From: UBA2421 sp002343075
Lineage (GTDB): Bacteria; Planctomycetota; Phycisphaerae; Tepidisphaerales; Tepidisphaeraceae
DNA length: 28,179 nucleotides
Assembly (NCBI GenBank): GCA_937982565.1
Contig: CALJLN010000004.1
Span: 1-28,179 of the forward strand
Direction of reading: 5' to 3'
Part shown: positions 8,175 through 16,514 of the stretch, in pieces
Layout: every line of letters starts with the position of its first letter
Position numbering within the stretch: position 1 is the stretch's first letter
Notes under the pieces: model-generated
What the model was told of the DNA's origin: nothing
The model's input: the letters and a program-made list of their open reading frames with translations, nothing else
The model's database searches: none
Position numbers and translations under genes: made by a program

Positions 8175-8353
8175 AGCTGCCTCAGTGTAGACAACCCGCC
8201 CCTCGATGAAAACAACGGCTGAAGGCGACGGAAAGATTTGAAAGTACCGGCATAGGAGCCGAAAACCGGGCCAACGAACCGCCGACCCCCTCCGCGGGAG
8301 CGTCCTTGGGCGCGGCGGGAACTGCACCGGAAGCAGTTGGGGGATTTGCCCAT
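8171..8353 (-). CDS. Possible 60-residue arginine-rich ORF coupled to mqnC
   Basis: An open frame of 60 codons starts MGKSPNCFRCSSRR and is rich in Arg, Gly and Ser (basic). AGGA lies at good distance before the ATG, and its TGA stop overlaps the mqnC ATG as ATGA, the classical arrangement for translational coupling. Against it: no family I recognise, only a mild preference for G or C at third codon positions, and other frames are also open here. It may be a real small basic protein, a leader peptide controlling mqnC, or chance. A single CxxC pair (Cys7, Cys10) is present. Confidence 0.3.
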   Translation of the reverse strand: MGKSPNCFRCSSRRAQGRSRGGGRRFVGPVFGSYAGTFKSFRRLQPLFSSRGGLSTLRQL

Positions 8354-8372
8354 GCGAATTTCCTGTTGCGGT

Positions 8373-8381
8373 TGTTACAAT
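8373..8381 (+). promoter_or_regulatory. Extended -10 promoter for the ACT protein / ldh pair
   Basis: TGTTACAAT fits an extended -10 element (TGn followed by TACAAT, five of six consensus bases), 28 bases before the ATG at 8410. No good -35 is present at normal spacing, which an extended -10 can tolerate. It would give a leader of about 22 nt. Confidence 0.4.
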
Positions 8382-8409
8382 GCGATGCAACCAACGTCGA
8401 ATCGCTCTT

Positions 8410-8937
8410 ATGAAACATCACGCAATTCTCATCGCATCGGGTGCCGACCGGCCGGGTATTCTGGATGAAGTATCGCAGTTCGTCTTCGAACGCGGGGCAA
8501 ATATCTCAGATAGCAAGCTGCTGAGCATGCGCGGCACGTTCATCATGATGGTCCTGCTTGATGCCGACGACCCGGCAACGGTCGAACGCATCGGCACCGA
8601 ACTGCCTGGAATGAGCGCCACCGCCAACCTTGCCCTGGAGCTGCGCGCAGCAGGCCCCGCGACCGGCGATGGCAGCAGCTTCCGCTATCGATTTACCGCA
8701 ACCGGTGCCGACAAGGCGGGAATTCTCAACAAACTGTCGCACCTCTTTCGCGTTCTAAACGTGAATATTGATGACGTACACACGCATGTCGGCGTCATTC
8801 AGAGCATGGTTCGACCGCAGTTTGAGCTTGAACTGTTGCTAAGCGTGCCGCGGGATACGCCGGTGACCCGGCTTCGCGAGTATCTCGACACGCTCTGCAC
8901 AGAAATGAGCATTCACTGGGAACTGCGGCCTGCATAA
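8410..8937 (+). CDS. GcvR-like protein with two ACT domains
   Basis: 175 residues from the ATG at 8410. Two ACT domains lie in tandem: residues 1 to about 75 (ASGADRPGILDEVSQFV...ANISDSK) and about 92 to 172 (ATGADKAGILNKLSHLF...NVNIDDVHTH). The DRPGI / DKAGI turn followed by a helix is the ligand-binding face typical of ACT domains. The whole protein resembles GcvR, the regulator of the glycine cleavage system in enterobacteria, and related two-ACT proteins that bind amino acids. There is no DNA-binding or catalytic domain, so it acts through a partner or as a sensor. The next gene, for L-lactate dehydrogenase, begins three bases after its stop, so the two are co-transcribed; a link between them is inference. 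Confidence 0.88.
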   Translation: MKHHAILIASGADRPGILDEVSQFVFERGANISDSKLLSMRGTFIMMVLLDADDPATVERIGTELPGMSATANLALELRAAGPATGDGSSFRYRFTATGADKAGILNKLSHLFRVLNVNIDDVHTHVGVIQSMVRPQFELELLLSVPRDTPVTRLREYLDTLCTEMSIHWELRPA

Positions 8938-8940
8938 GCC

Positions 8941-9894
8941 ATGACGCAAGCGACCGGGTCCAAGCTCGCCATTATCGGCGCCGGGAGCGTCGGTGCCACG
9001 ATCGCCTATGCCTGCATGATGCGCGGCGTGGCGCCGAAAATCGCGCTCTATGACATCGACAGCAAAAAGGTGAATGCGCAGGTGCTCGATCTGAATCACG
9101 GCCTGCAGTTTGTCCCACCGGTGATGTTGGAAGGCTCGGCTGAGCTTGCCGTCTGCAAAGATGCGTCGGTCGTTGTCATCACAGCCGGCGCCAAGCAGAA
9201 GCCCGGGCAATCCCGGATGGAACTTGCTGCAGCCAACACCGCAATTTGTCGTGATTTACTGCCAAAACTGCTTTCGATTGCGCCAAATGCGATTTATCTG
9301 CTCGTCACCAACCCCGTCGATGTCATCACCTACGTCGCGTTAAGGATCACCGGCCTGCCCCCCGCGCGTGTTTTCGGCAGCGGGACGGTACTCGACAGCT
9401 CGCGGTTTCGGTTTCTCATCGCCCGGCGGTTGCGCGTGGCGACGCAAAACGTACACGCATACATCGCCGGCGAGCATGGTGACAGCGAGGTGCCGCTCTG
9501 GAGCAGCGCCACCATCAGCGGCATCCCGCTGCATGAGTGGGCCGTGCCGGGACACGGCAAGCTAACCGTTCGCGATCGCACGGAGATCTTTCAAAATGTG
9601 AAAACTGCCGCTTATCAGGTGATCGAAGGCAAGGGTGCCACCAATTACGCCATCGGCCTGGCAACGACGCAGATTCTCCAGGCGATTTTGAGTCATCAAA
9701 ATCGCGTGTTGCCTGTCAGTTCGCTTATCCATGGCATTGCGGAAGTTGAAAACGCCTGCCTAAGCATGCCAAGCATCGTAGGAAATGCAGGGGTTGAGCC
9801 GGCATTGCCAATCCCTTTGAATGCCAACGAACGGGCCGGGCTGCAAAACAGCGCCGAAGTCATCCGTGCGGCCATTGCGGCGGTGGGGTTCTGA
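8941..9894 (+). CDS. ldh: L-lactate dehydrogenase
   Basis: 317 residues, the normal length. The NAD-binding motif GAGSVG is at 13-18 and Asp38/Asp40 end the second strand (LYDID). The substrate loop reads AKQKPGQSR: Gln86 sits where lactate dehydrogenases have Gln and malate dehydrogenases have Arg, which favours lactate/pyruvate. The catalytic pair is Asp152 (LDSSRFR) with His179 in GEHGDSE, and Arg155 binds the carboxylate. It interconverts pyruvate and L-lactate with NADH in the cytoplasm, suggesting fermentative capacity or lactate use. It follows the ACT-domain gene by three bases and has no clear ribosome site of its own, so translation is probably coupled. It converges with the HD-domain gene. 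Confidence 0.93.
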   Translation: MTQATGSKLAIIGAGSVGATIAYACMMRGVAPKIALYDIDSKKVNAQVLDLNHGLQFVPPVMLEGSAELAVCKDASVVVITAGAKQKPGQSRMELAAANTAICRDLLPKLLSIAPNAIYLLVTNPVDVITYVALRITGLPPARVFGSGTVLDSSRFRFLIARRLRVATQNVHAYIAGEHGDSEVPLWSSATISGIPLHEWAVPGHGKLTVRDRTEIFQNVKTAAYQVIEGKGATNYAIGLATTQILQAILSHQNRVLPVSSLIHGIAEVENACLSMPSIVGNAGVEPALPIPLNANERAGLQNSAEVIRAAIAAVGF

Positions 9895-9919
9895 TGGTGC
9901 GCGCCGAGGGGCGGCTGGT

Positions 9920-10540
9920 TTAGACGGATGTGGATTCTCGCACGCCCAGATCCACTTTTACACCCAGCAGTTCTTCCAGCAGCCGAAACTTTTTTCGACG
10001 CGAGAAGAACTTTTTCGCCCGCCGGCAATCGGTGGCGAGGTGGCAGCGGATTTTGAGCTTGCCGTCGCGGAGCTTAAACCGGACGGCGGGCGCGTCGTGC
10101 TGCCGGCCATCGAGGGCGTCGGCGGCGCGGAGAATCGCCAACACCTGCCGCATCGCCCGACGGGGGTCTGTCGGCTTGAGAATGTCGTCATAACCCACCT
10201 CGGGCACCGCCCCGCGATGATGCCGAGTGAGATACGCCAGGCACCGTCGCTCGAGGTCGCTCAATGGCAGCAGCCGGTCGACCAGCAACATCTCGCACCC
10301 GATCTGAGGGTGCCTCCGATCGCACACAGCCCGGCCAACATCGTGGACGAGCGCGCCGAGCCGGAGCATCCGCCGATCAAACCGGCCAAGCCGGTGTTTC
10401 ACATGCGTGAGCCGGTAGAGTTGTTCGGCCAGCACGAGTACGCGCGATTCGTGCCCGACCGAGCCGAGCCGCCGGTGCACCCACCGGGTGAGCGATCGTT
10501 CTTTTGAAGAGTGAGACGGCAGGATATTGGATGGACCCAT
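9920..10540 (-). CDS. HD-domain protein, similar to the C-terminal domain of Ppx/GppA phosphatases
   Basis: 206 residues. The HD signature is present: His30 (VGHESRV), His66-Asp67 (LVHDVG), a His pair at 107-108 (TRHHRG) and Asp141 (RAADALDG), the order expected for a metal-dependent phosphohydrolase. The spacing and phrases such as HHRG and AILRAADALD resemble the helical domain that follows the catalytic domain in exopolyphosphatase/pppGpp phosphatase. Here it stands alone without that catalytic domain. The substrate is unknown; a nucleotide or polyphosphate link is inference. The basic stretch KKFFSRRKKF near the C-terminus is unusual. The start lacks a clear ribosome site. It converges with ldh. 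Confidence 0.82.
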   Translation of the reverse strand: MGPSNILPSHSSKERSLTRWVHRRLGSVGHESRVLVLAEQLYRLTHVKHRLGRFDRRMLRLGALVHDVGRAVCDRRHPQIGCEMLLVDRLLPLSDLERRCLAYLTRHHRGAVPEVGYDDILKPTDPRRAMRQVLAILRAADALDGRQHDAPAVRFKLRDGKLKIRCHLATDCRRAKKFFSRRKKFRLLEELLGVKVDLGVRESTSV

Positions 10541-10932
10541 AGGTTGCTTCCATTCAACCGATCGTCCGAATCGAGCGAGTCTTTTATTAAGACTGCGCTA
10601 CAAAACAGGATCTCGTCTGCCGGTTCGATAAAAAGCGCGGCGCCGGCATTGTCGCAAGGCGATGAGGCCTGGCCCTCCCCGGCGCCGCAGGATCGCTAAC
10701 GGCATCTGAGTTACCGAAACAATCTTATCGAAATGCATCGACCGCCGTCCAGCACGGGCGTGAACTTTCTCGGGTCAGAATCTCCTTTACCGAAACGATT
10801 TCCCTGTGCGTGATGAAGGCTTTGCTGGCAGTCGCCCCGCTCTGCCGGCCTGCCGCTGGCATTGGCGGCGCGACATGCTTCGCGTTGCCGCACTTGATTC
10901 GGGCTCTTGGTGGCTCTCCAATTGGTTCATCG
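10541..10932. other. Intergenic region upstream of the cation transporter gene
   Basis: 392 bases. It holds a strong inverted repeat (see 10637-10688) and a 13-base direct repeat TTACCGAAACRAT at 10711-10723 and 10787-10799, 76 bases apart, which could be paired binding sites for a regulator. The transporter frame is open back to 10810, but the protein preceding 10933 does not look like a cation diffusion facilitator. No known metal riboswitch is recognisable. Confidence 0.45.
10637..10688 (-). terminator. GC-rich hairpin with a T run on the minus strand, no gene upstream
   Basis: GCGGCGCCGG (10637-10646) and CCGGCGCCGC (10679-10688) form a perfect 10-bp stem around 32 bases that can fold further (TCGC/GCGA). 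On the minus strand the stem is followed by GCTTTTTATC, as in intrinsic terminators; on the plus strand no T run follows. No minus-strand gene is visible just upstream, so it may end a small RNA or block antisense transcription. Confidence 0.4.
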
Positions 10933-11883
10933 ATGCATCACCGCACCCTCCATCCGCAGACAGCGGCGCTCGAAGTTCGAGCGGCGGTGGGTTCGCTCGT
11001 GGTGGGAATCGTGCTGATGGTGACAAAGTTCGTCGCCTACGCCCTCACCGACTCCGCGGCGATTTTTTCAGACGCCATCGAAAGCATCGTCAATGTGCTC
11101 GCTGGCGGATTTGCCGTTTACGCAGTGGTGTTAGCGCACCGCCCTGCCGATGAGTCGCACCCATACGGTCATGGCAAGGTGGAGTTTCTCGCTGCCGGGT
11201 TTGAAGGCGGGATGATCCTCCTCGCTGCCATCTTTATCGCGTGGCGCGGGGTGGAGGTGATGATCACCGGCCAGCGCGTTCAGCGCATTGATGCCGGGCT
11301 GGGTCTCATTGTTCTCGCTATGGTGGTCAACGCTGCAATGGGCGTAATGCTGACTCGGCTTGGCAAGAAGCACGGCTCGATCACCCTGGAAGCTGATGGA
11401 AAACACCTGCAATCCGATGCCATTACCAGCGTCGCGGTACTCGTGTCGCTGATTCTGGTGAGGCTCACCGACCTTCATCGGATCGATGCGGTGTGCGCGC
11501 TGCTGGTGGCGGGATATCTTGTTTGGATCGCGATCGACCTGCTCAAGCGTTCTGCCGCCGGGCTGATGGACGCGCAGGACACGGCCGATGCGCGATTGTT
11601 GAGGACGATCCTTGACGCCCATGTGGCACCATCCGGAAACGAGCCACTCATCTGCAGCTATCATAAGCTGCGGCATCGGCACAGCGGGCGATATCACTGG
11701 GTCGACTTCCAATTGGTCGTGCCAGCCAGCATGAAAGTTGATCAAGGTCATCAGATTGCCAGCGAGATAGAAGGCGAGATTGAAAGGGCACTCGGGGCAG
11801 GTGACGCCACCGCTCATGTCGAGCCATGCATCAGTCTCGATTGCCCGCGTTGTCATACACCGAGTAAAAACCATGTTTCCTGA
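10933..11883 (+). CDS. Cation diffusion facilitator family metal efflux transporter
   Basis: 316 residues from the ATG at 10933. Six hydrophobic segments are visible in the first 210 residues. Family marks are SDAIESIVN in helix 2 (Asp47), the HPYGHGK loop (76-82) and HLQSD in helix 5 (His158 and Asp162, the HxxxD metal pair). The second helix-2 ligand seen in FieF is Ser here, with Glu50 and Asn54 nearby, so metal choice may differ from a plain zinc exporter. The cytoplasmic tail (about 215-316) is the usual dimerising ferredoxin-like domain and ends with CPRCHTP, a CxxC that may bind metal. Such proteins export Zn, Mn, Fe or similar ions against protons. The stop overlaps the start of the amidohydrolase gene by 11 bases. 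Confidence 0.92.
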   Translation: MHHRTLHPQTAALEVRAAVGSLVVGIVLMVTKFVAYALTDSAAIFSDAIESIVNVLAGGFAVYAVVLAHRPADESHPYGHGKVEFLAAGFEGGMILLAAIFIAWRGVEVMITGQRVQRIDAGLGLIVLAMVVNAAMGVMLTRLGKKHGSITLEADGKHLQSDAITSVAVLVSLILVRLTDLHRIDAVCALLVAGYLVWIAIDLLKRSAAGLMDAQDTADARLLRTILDAHVAPSGNEPLICSYHKLRHRHSGRYHWVDFQLVVPASMKVDQGHQIASEIEGEIERALGAGDATAHVEPCISLDCPRCHTPSKNHVS

Positions 11884-13408
11884 CACTATTCTTTACAACG
11901 GCAATATCATCACCCTCAACGAGCGGCGCCCGCACGCTTCGGCGCTGGCGATCTACGGCGAGCGCATCACGTTTGTCGGCCCCGATGAACCCACACTGCT
12001 GCAAGCCGGATCGCGCACGAGGCAAATCAACCTCAACGGCAAAACCGTTGTGCCCGGCTTTTGCGATTCGCACATTCATCTGGTCTGGTTTGGCATGAAT
12101 CTGCTCACCCAGGCCGACCTCATCGGCTCCGAAAGCATGAGTGAAGTGCTCGAGCGACTCGCCGACATCGCCGCGAAGTCGGCGGGGTGGATTCGCGGGC
12201 ACGGGTTTGACCAGAGCAAACTAACCGAAGGGCAGTTTCCCACGCGGCAGCAGTTGGACACCGTCTCGGCCGACCGGCCAATCGTCATTTCGCGCGTGTG
12301 TGGCCATGCCGGTGTGGCCAACTCTGCGGCCATCGCACTGCTCTCCCCGACCGAGCGCGCCGCGGGCGATGAATCTACTGGGCTTTATACCGAACAGGCG
12401 CTCTGGACGATTTACCGTTACATTCCCCAACCGACTGACGAACAGATGGCCGAGGCGATTCTCGCCGCCGGAAAGGTCTTGCTCGACACGGGCATCACCT
12501 CTGTACAGACACTTCTCGACACGCCCGAGCAGATGCGCGGCTTTACGCAGTTGCACCGTGCCGGCGCGTTGCCCGTCCGCGCGACAGTTATGCCGCCGTG
12601 GTCTGCGGTCGAGGAACTGTCGCGCAACGGCATTCGCACAGGATTTGGCGATCAGTGGCTGAAGATCGGTGCGGCCAAGCTCTTTTCGGATGGCTCGCTG
12701 GGCGCACATACGGCCCTGCTGGCCGAACCATACACCGACCGGCCCGATACTTCCGGCCTGCGCATTTACCCACCCGACGAGCTGAAACGCAGGGCACTGG
12801 TCGCGCAAGCAGCCGGCTTTCAGGTGGCGATTCATGCCATCGGCGATCAGGCGGTGAATGAGACGATCGATGCGATCGAGTATGCGCTCCAAAACGACCG
12901 GCAGTCGCGCGACAACGTCTATCACCGGCATAGAATCGAACATGCAAGCCTGGCAAGCCCCGCCGCGGTCGAGCGGCTTGCACGGTTACAGATCGTCACA
13001 ACGTTTCAGCCCCAGTTTGTCACCAGCGATACATGGACGCCAGTGCGCATCGGTCCGGCGCGCGTGCCCTGGGCATATCCATTCAAGTCGATCCTGTCGG
13101 CGGGCATTCCGGGAACACTTTCGAGCGACTGCCCCGTCGAACGGCCCGACGCGTTCGAGTGTCTTGCGAGCGCTGTGGGCCGCCACCGCTGGTCGATGGA
13201 TGAGAGGCTCTCGCCGTTACAGGCGATTGAGGTTTATTGTCTCGGCAGCGCATACGCCGGGCACGCCGAGGATCGGCAAGGCTCGCTGGAGACCGGCAAA
13301 CTCGCGGATTTGGTCGTGTTATCGAATGACCCGGCGCGACTCACCGCTGAGCAGTTGCGCGCGACGCGGGCCGAGCAAGTCTGGCTGGGTGGAAAACGCG
13401 TTCGTTGA
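11873..13408 (+). CDS. Amidohydrolase family 3 protein (YtcJ-like metal-dependent hydrolase)
   Basis: 511 residues from the ATG at 11873; the frame is open about 31 codons earlier but that part overlaps the transporter and is not typical of the family. The N-terminus makes the small beta sandwich (ILYNGNIITL) and leads into the TIM barrel with the metal-binding HIHL (His68, His70) in VPGFCDSHIHL. Later conserved blocks include AIHAIGDQAVNE, HRIEHA and SSDCPVE, which supply further His and Asp ligands, and the closing GKLADLVVL. Relatives hydrolyse amide or related bonds in varied small molecules; the substrate here is unknown. The 11-base overlap with the metal exporter gene implies one transcript, though a joint function is not evident. 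Confidence 0.9.
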   Translation: MFPDTILYNGNIITLNERRPHASALAIYGERITFVGPDEPTLLQAGSRTRQINLNGKTVVPGFCDSHIHLVWFGMNLLTQADLIGSESMSEVLERLADIAAKSAGWIRGHGFDQSKLTEGQFPTRQQLDTVSADRPIVISRVCGHAGVANSAAIALLSPTERAAGDESTGLYTEQALWTIYRYIPQPTDEQMAEAILAAGKVLLDTGITSVQTLLDTPEQMRGFTQLHRAGALPVRATVMPPWSAVEELSRNGIRTGFGDQWLKIGAAKLFSDGSLGAHTALLAEPYTDRPDTSGLRIYPPDELKRRALVAQAAGFQVAIHAIGDQAVNETIDAIEYALQNDRQSRDNVYHRHRIEHASLASPAAVERLARLQIVTTFQPQFVTSDTWTPVRIGPARVPWAYPFKSILSAGIPGTLSSDCPVERPDAFECLASAVGRHRWSMDERLSPLQAIEVYCLGSAYAGHAEDRQGSLETGKLADLVVLSNDPARLTAEQLRATRAEQVWLGGKRVR

Positions 13409-13440
13409 GTCGTAGCGGAGTTGTGGTAGCGAATTGCCGG

Positions 13441-14505
13441 TCAGGCAGACGGTGCGCCGTCCTGCATTCCGAAGCCCGTCACCGCGCCGCTGGCCGTCGC
13501 CGCGGGGCGTGCCGGGGCGTCGATCGTCTGCTTTTCGATGTAAGCACCTGCCAGCCAAAGGTTTACTGGGCGCGACGCGGCATGATCAGCCAGGACACGC
13601 GCGATCGACTCTGCGAAGTGTGTCATGGGCACGAAATAGCCGGAGCACGGAACCGTGTCGCCCGTGGCACCAGCGCACCCGACCGACACACGCTGCGGCA
13701 CGGTGATATCTTGTCGCGCAAGCACGTTCATAATGTCGGCCGCGGCGAAAGTGCAGCCGCAGATGATCGCGGTCGCGCCATGCTCAACCGCCGCGGGCGC
13801 GTCGTTGCAGCTCCCGTTCTCAACAGTCGCACCGCTGTCGTATCGAACGACGATCTGCCGCACTACATCATGCAAAGGTGACAGACCATCCCCCTCGGCT
13901 ACGAAGAAGCGGCGGTGACCCAGCAATGCCATTTCGCGCGCCAGGTTTGCAGCCCCCAACTGCCGGTCAATCGCGACCGAATGGGTTGAGTACGCGCTCG
14001 CCTGTCTTGCGACAACAACGGTGGGGACGCTTCGCACCAGAAGGTCGCGAATCGCGGCGTCGGGCGTCTTGGTTGAAACATCAATGACCGCACTTACCCC
14101 CGCAATATCGCTCGGCCGCAGCGATTGTATCGCCGATGCAGCCACCAACTCCGGATTTAATCTAGCCAGGTGATCGTGAAGGAAGTGGCGCTTCGCCGGG
14201 TCATCGACGAGCAAGAGCCATTTTCCCATTTTTGCAGCCGGTTCGGGTTCGGTCCCGCGCACATAGGTCCCACGACCGATCGAACGATCGAGCAGCCCCT
14301 CGGCAGCGAGATCGGTCAGCGCTTTGCTGAGCGTTTTCGCGTTGACCCGAAAGCGCTTGGCCAATTGGCGCTCGCCGGGCAGTTTGCCCTGTAGGTCGCC
14401 CGAGCGAATCGCCTCGCGCAGCCGCTCGCGCAGCCGCTGAAACTTATAGCTCAGTCGCTGACTCTTACCGTCCTGCTCAAAAGATGAATCCGACTCGTCT
14501 GGCAT
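13441..14505 (-). CDS. GntR-type DNA-binding regulator with a LacI-like effector domain
   Basis: 354 residues from the ATG at 14505, which has a weak GGA at suitable distance; a GTG 16 codons upstream is the alternative. Residues about 20-84 form a GntR winged helix: LPGERQLAKRFRVNAKTLSKAL and the wing GRGTYVRG. From about residue 92 to 340 the sequence resembles the periplasmic-binding-protein fold of LacI/GalR regulators, which bind sugars or similar small ligands. This domain pairing is common in Planctomycetes and Verrucomicrobia. The cysteines in CGCTFAAAD and VGCAGATGD may line the ligand site, which is inference. It converges with the amidohydrolase gene 32 bases away; its targets are not apparent. 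Confidence 0.85.
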   Translation of the reverse strand: MPDESDSSFEQDGKSQRLSYKFQRLRERLREAIRSGDLQGKLPGERQLAKRFRVNAKTLSKALTDLAAEGLLDRSIGRGTYVRGTEPEPAAKMGKWLLLVDDPAKRHFLHDHLARLNPELVAASAIQSLRPSDIAGVSAVIDVSTKTPDAAIRDLLVRSVPTVVVARQASAYSTHSVAIDRQLGAANLAREMALLGHRRFFVAEGDGLSPLHDVVRQIVVRYDSGATVENGSCNDAPAAVEHGATAIICGCTFAAADIMNVLARQDITVPQRVSVGCAGATGDTVPCSGYFVPMTHFAESIARVLADHAASRPVNLWLAGAYIEKQTIDAPARPAATASGAVTGFGMQDGAPSA

Positions 14506-14883
14506 TTCTATTTCCAAGTGTCGTAACCAACCCTTGCGAATGCACAAAACCACACGCCAACTTTGCGGCAGCGCTCACCGTACACGCGGAATCTCCTCAC
14601 GCCCTGTGCAGCGGCACAAAATCGGGGACGCGTGTCAGGCAGGCGTAGTCGGACTACCCGCCCAATGAGAGAGAGGTTTGATCGTTCCCGAACCTGAAGT
14701 TTATCTTGGTCGTCGGGTCTTCTGCAAGCATTGTTTCAAGTTTGCCACGATTTTCGTGCCCAACCCGGTGCTACTGATCAACGCCAGCTTATCCAAACCG
14801 CCGTACTGAAGCGTGCACACAAAAGTTTCAAGTGGCTGGACCCGGCTGCGGAGGCCCGAACAGGCAAACAGTAGCGGCGGGGA
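14506..14883. other. Intergenic stretch with one short palindrome
   Basis: 378 bases between two minus-strand genes. The only structure I see is GTAGTC-G-GACTAC at 14645-14657, a perfect 6-bp inverted repeat. It has the GT...AC outline of GntR-type operators and lies 140 bases upstream of the GntR regulator gene, so self-control is possible but unproven. No gene, promoter or terminator is convincing. Confidence 0.4.
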
Positions 14884-15795
14884 TTAAACCGGGACACTCA
14901 TTCCGTCTGCGGCATGGATGACTTCCGCATCCCAATCCAGCCCGCGGAGAATTTGCTTTGTGTGAACCAGCTTCTGATCCAGAAATGCATCGTCATGCAG
15001 CGGGTCGTGGTGCACCACGATCCATTTCTTCACGTTGCATAGTTTGCAGAGCAGACACAAACTGGAAAGCGACGAATGCCCCCAACCGATGCGCCCGCTG
15101 TACTCTTCATCGGTGTATTGCGCTTCGGCAATCAGCACATCAACATTCTCGATGAACTTCAGGATGCGCGAATACGGTTCGAGAAGATCCGGCCGCAGAG
15201 GGACATCTTGTGGCATCCCCAGGTAGCCCTTTAGAAACTCATTGTCGCTGAGATACGCCACCGACTTGCCGCTTGGCCCTGTCACCCGAAACCCCGCGCT
15301 GGCACAGGGGTGATCGGTGGCAACCCACGAGACGGCCAGCGGGCCGATGGGAATTGTCGCACTCTGGTCGTCCAGATCATGGAAACGCAGCGCCGCGGTC
15401 ACTTCCTTCAGCGCGACCGGGAAGAACTCGTGTTTCATCATGTCGGCAAAGCGGTCGATCAGGTCGCTGCCCGCCTCCGCGGGGCCGTAGATATCCACTT
15501 CATTGCCCGGCACATAAATGGGGGTGAAAAATGGAAAGCCCTGAATGTGATCCCAGTGAGTATGGCTGATGAACAGCGCATGCTTGGCCGGGCCGCGCTT
15601 CACGAGATCCTGCCCGAGCGGATAAATCCCCGTGCCGGCGTCGATTATGACGCGGTGACCGTCCATGAAGACTTCAATACAGGGCGTATTCCCCCCGTGG
15701 CGCACGAACTGCTGACCCGAAATCGGGATCGACCCGCGCGTGCCCCAAAGCCGACAATATGCCTGACTATTCCCTACTTGTCCGGCGGCGGACAT
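14884..15795 (-). CDS. MBL-fold metallo-hydrolase (RNase Z-like)
   Basis: 303 residues. The metal motif HTHWDH (His78, His80, Asp82, His83) is complete, and the later ligands are present in order: His162 (ATDHPCA), Asp184 (YLSDNE), His240 (GWGHSS) and His262/263 (VHHDP). The opening LWGTRGSIP and the phrase SHTHWDHIQGFPFF are typical of a bacterial subgroup of metallo-beta-lactamase proteins near ribonuclease Z/BN, sometimes found fused to signalling domains. The reaction cannot be told; phosphodiester hydrolysis is the usual guess. There is no signal peptide, so it is cytoplasmic. It lies downstream of rpmB on the same strand, separated by the rpmB terminator. Confidence 0.9.
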   Translation of the reverse strand: MSAAGQVGNSQAYCRLWGTRGSIPISGQQFVRHGGNTPCIEVFMDGHRVIIDAGTGIYPLGQDLVKRGPAKHALFISHTHWDHIQGFPFFTPIYVPGNEVDIYGPAEAGSDLIDRFADMMKHEFFPVALKEVTAALRFHDLDDQSATIPIGPLAVSWVATDHPCASAGFRVTGPSGKSVAYLSDNEFLKGYLGMPQDVPLRPDLLEPYSRILKFIENVDVLIAEAQYTDEEYSGRIGWGHSSLSSLCLLCKLCNVKKWIVVHHDPLHDDAFLDQKLVHTKQILRGLDWDAEVIHAADGMSVPV

Positions 15796-16027
15796 CCCGA
15801 CTCCTCACTCTCCCCGAGGCGTCATGCTACCGGCACCTCAATCGCGACACAAAACTTTATCCTGTAAACAGATATCGACACTTCTACGGCACATGATCGC
15901 AACAAAAACGTCGCCCGGAAACTTTCGTTCACGGGCGACGCAAAACTGTTCAAAATATCACACTCGACAGGTGCCCCCAAAGACCGAACGCCCAAGGGTA
16001 CCACAGACGGCAGACCGCAGGGCCAGC
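15796..16027. other. Gap between rpmB and the MBL-fold gene
   Basis: 232 bases containing the rpmB terminator and, to its left, an AT-rich stretch on the minus strand that should hold the MBL-fold gene promoter. No small gene is evident. Confidence 0.4.
15909..15940 (-). terminator. Rho-independent terminator of rpmB
   Basis: CGTCGCCCG (15909-15917) and CGGGCGACG (15932-15940) form a perfect 9-bp stem. On the minus strand it is directly followed by TTTTTGTT, the expected U tract, about 90 bases after the rpmB stop. Confidence 0.88.
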
Positions 16028-16291
16028 CTATTCCGCGGCGGCGGCGGGCTTGTAGTTGCGGCGCTTCGGCTTGGTAATCAGGCCCATCTTCAATGCCTTC
16101 GTGCTGACCTTAATCCGCACAATGCGGCCATTGATTACCGCACGCACCTTTTGAATGTTGGCCCGAAACTTGCGAGCCGTAATGCCCGTGCACTTGGTCC
16201 CCACCCCGCCGAGGTACTTTGCCTTGCCTCGATGGGTCTTCTGGTTGCCAAAAGACGTATGACGGCCTGTAAAATGACATACACGGGGCAT
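16028..16291 (-). CDS. rpmB: Large ribosomal subunit protein bL28
   Basis: 87 residues, basic. The start MPRVCHFTGRHTSFGN followed by KTHRG matches the bL28 pattern RVC-x2-TG-x5-GN-x2-(S/T)H, and the later RIKVSTKALK matches the second conserved block. It is a structural protein of the 50S subunit near the exit site. Only the first cysteine of the zinc-type motif is seen, so this is probably the non-zinc form. AAGGAAG seven bases before the ATG is a good ribosome site, a promoter lies upstream and a terminator downstream, so it is transcribed alone, as often seen for rpmB outside the rpmBG operon. The C-terminal AAAAE tail is slightly unusual. Confidence 0.95.
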   Translation of the reverse strand: MPRVCHFTGRHTSFGNQKTHRGKAKYLGGVGTKCTGITARKFRANIQKVRAVINGRIVRIKVSTKALKMGLITKPKRRNYKPAAAAE

Positions 16292-16350
16292 GCGACACTT
16301 CCTTCTAGTTCAATCAAAGCCGACATTCACGGTCGAAAATCGGGCCGAGT

Positions 16351-16379
16351 AATTTATCCGAGCCAGTTGGGTTTTGCAA
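16351..16379 (-). promoter_or_regulatory. Candidate rpmB promoter
   Basis: On the minus strand TTGCAA (16374-16379) and TAAATT (16351-16356) are separated by 17 bases, each matching four of six consensus bases. The distance to the rpmB ATG (16291) gives a leader of about 50 nt. Confidence 0.5.
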
Positions 16380-16430
16380 ACAGACCCTAAGTGGCTTGAA
16401 AATCGTCACTTACGGCAGGTACCCAATAAA

Positions 16431-16472
16431 AGCGACCGTCGGCCGTCAACAGCAACACGGCCGACGATCGCT
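16431..16472 (-). terminator. Rho-independent terminator of the secretin gene
   Basis: Arms at 16431-16446 and 16457-16472 pair over 16 positions with one mismatch (core CGTCGGCCGT and its complement, 10-nt loop). On the minus strand the stem runs into TTTTATT. It lies about 45 bases after the secretin stop. Confidence 0.85.
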
Positions 16473-16514
16473 CTTGTCACCCTGCCGACGTTTTTCGGCG
16501 TCCAGGGTGCGGGC

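Noticed and set aside
8175..8390. 72-codon upstream extension of mqnC
   Set aside because: The extension does not resemble MqnC, and the ATG at 8174 has its own GAGG ribosome site.
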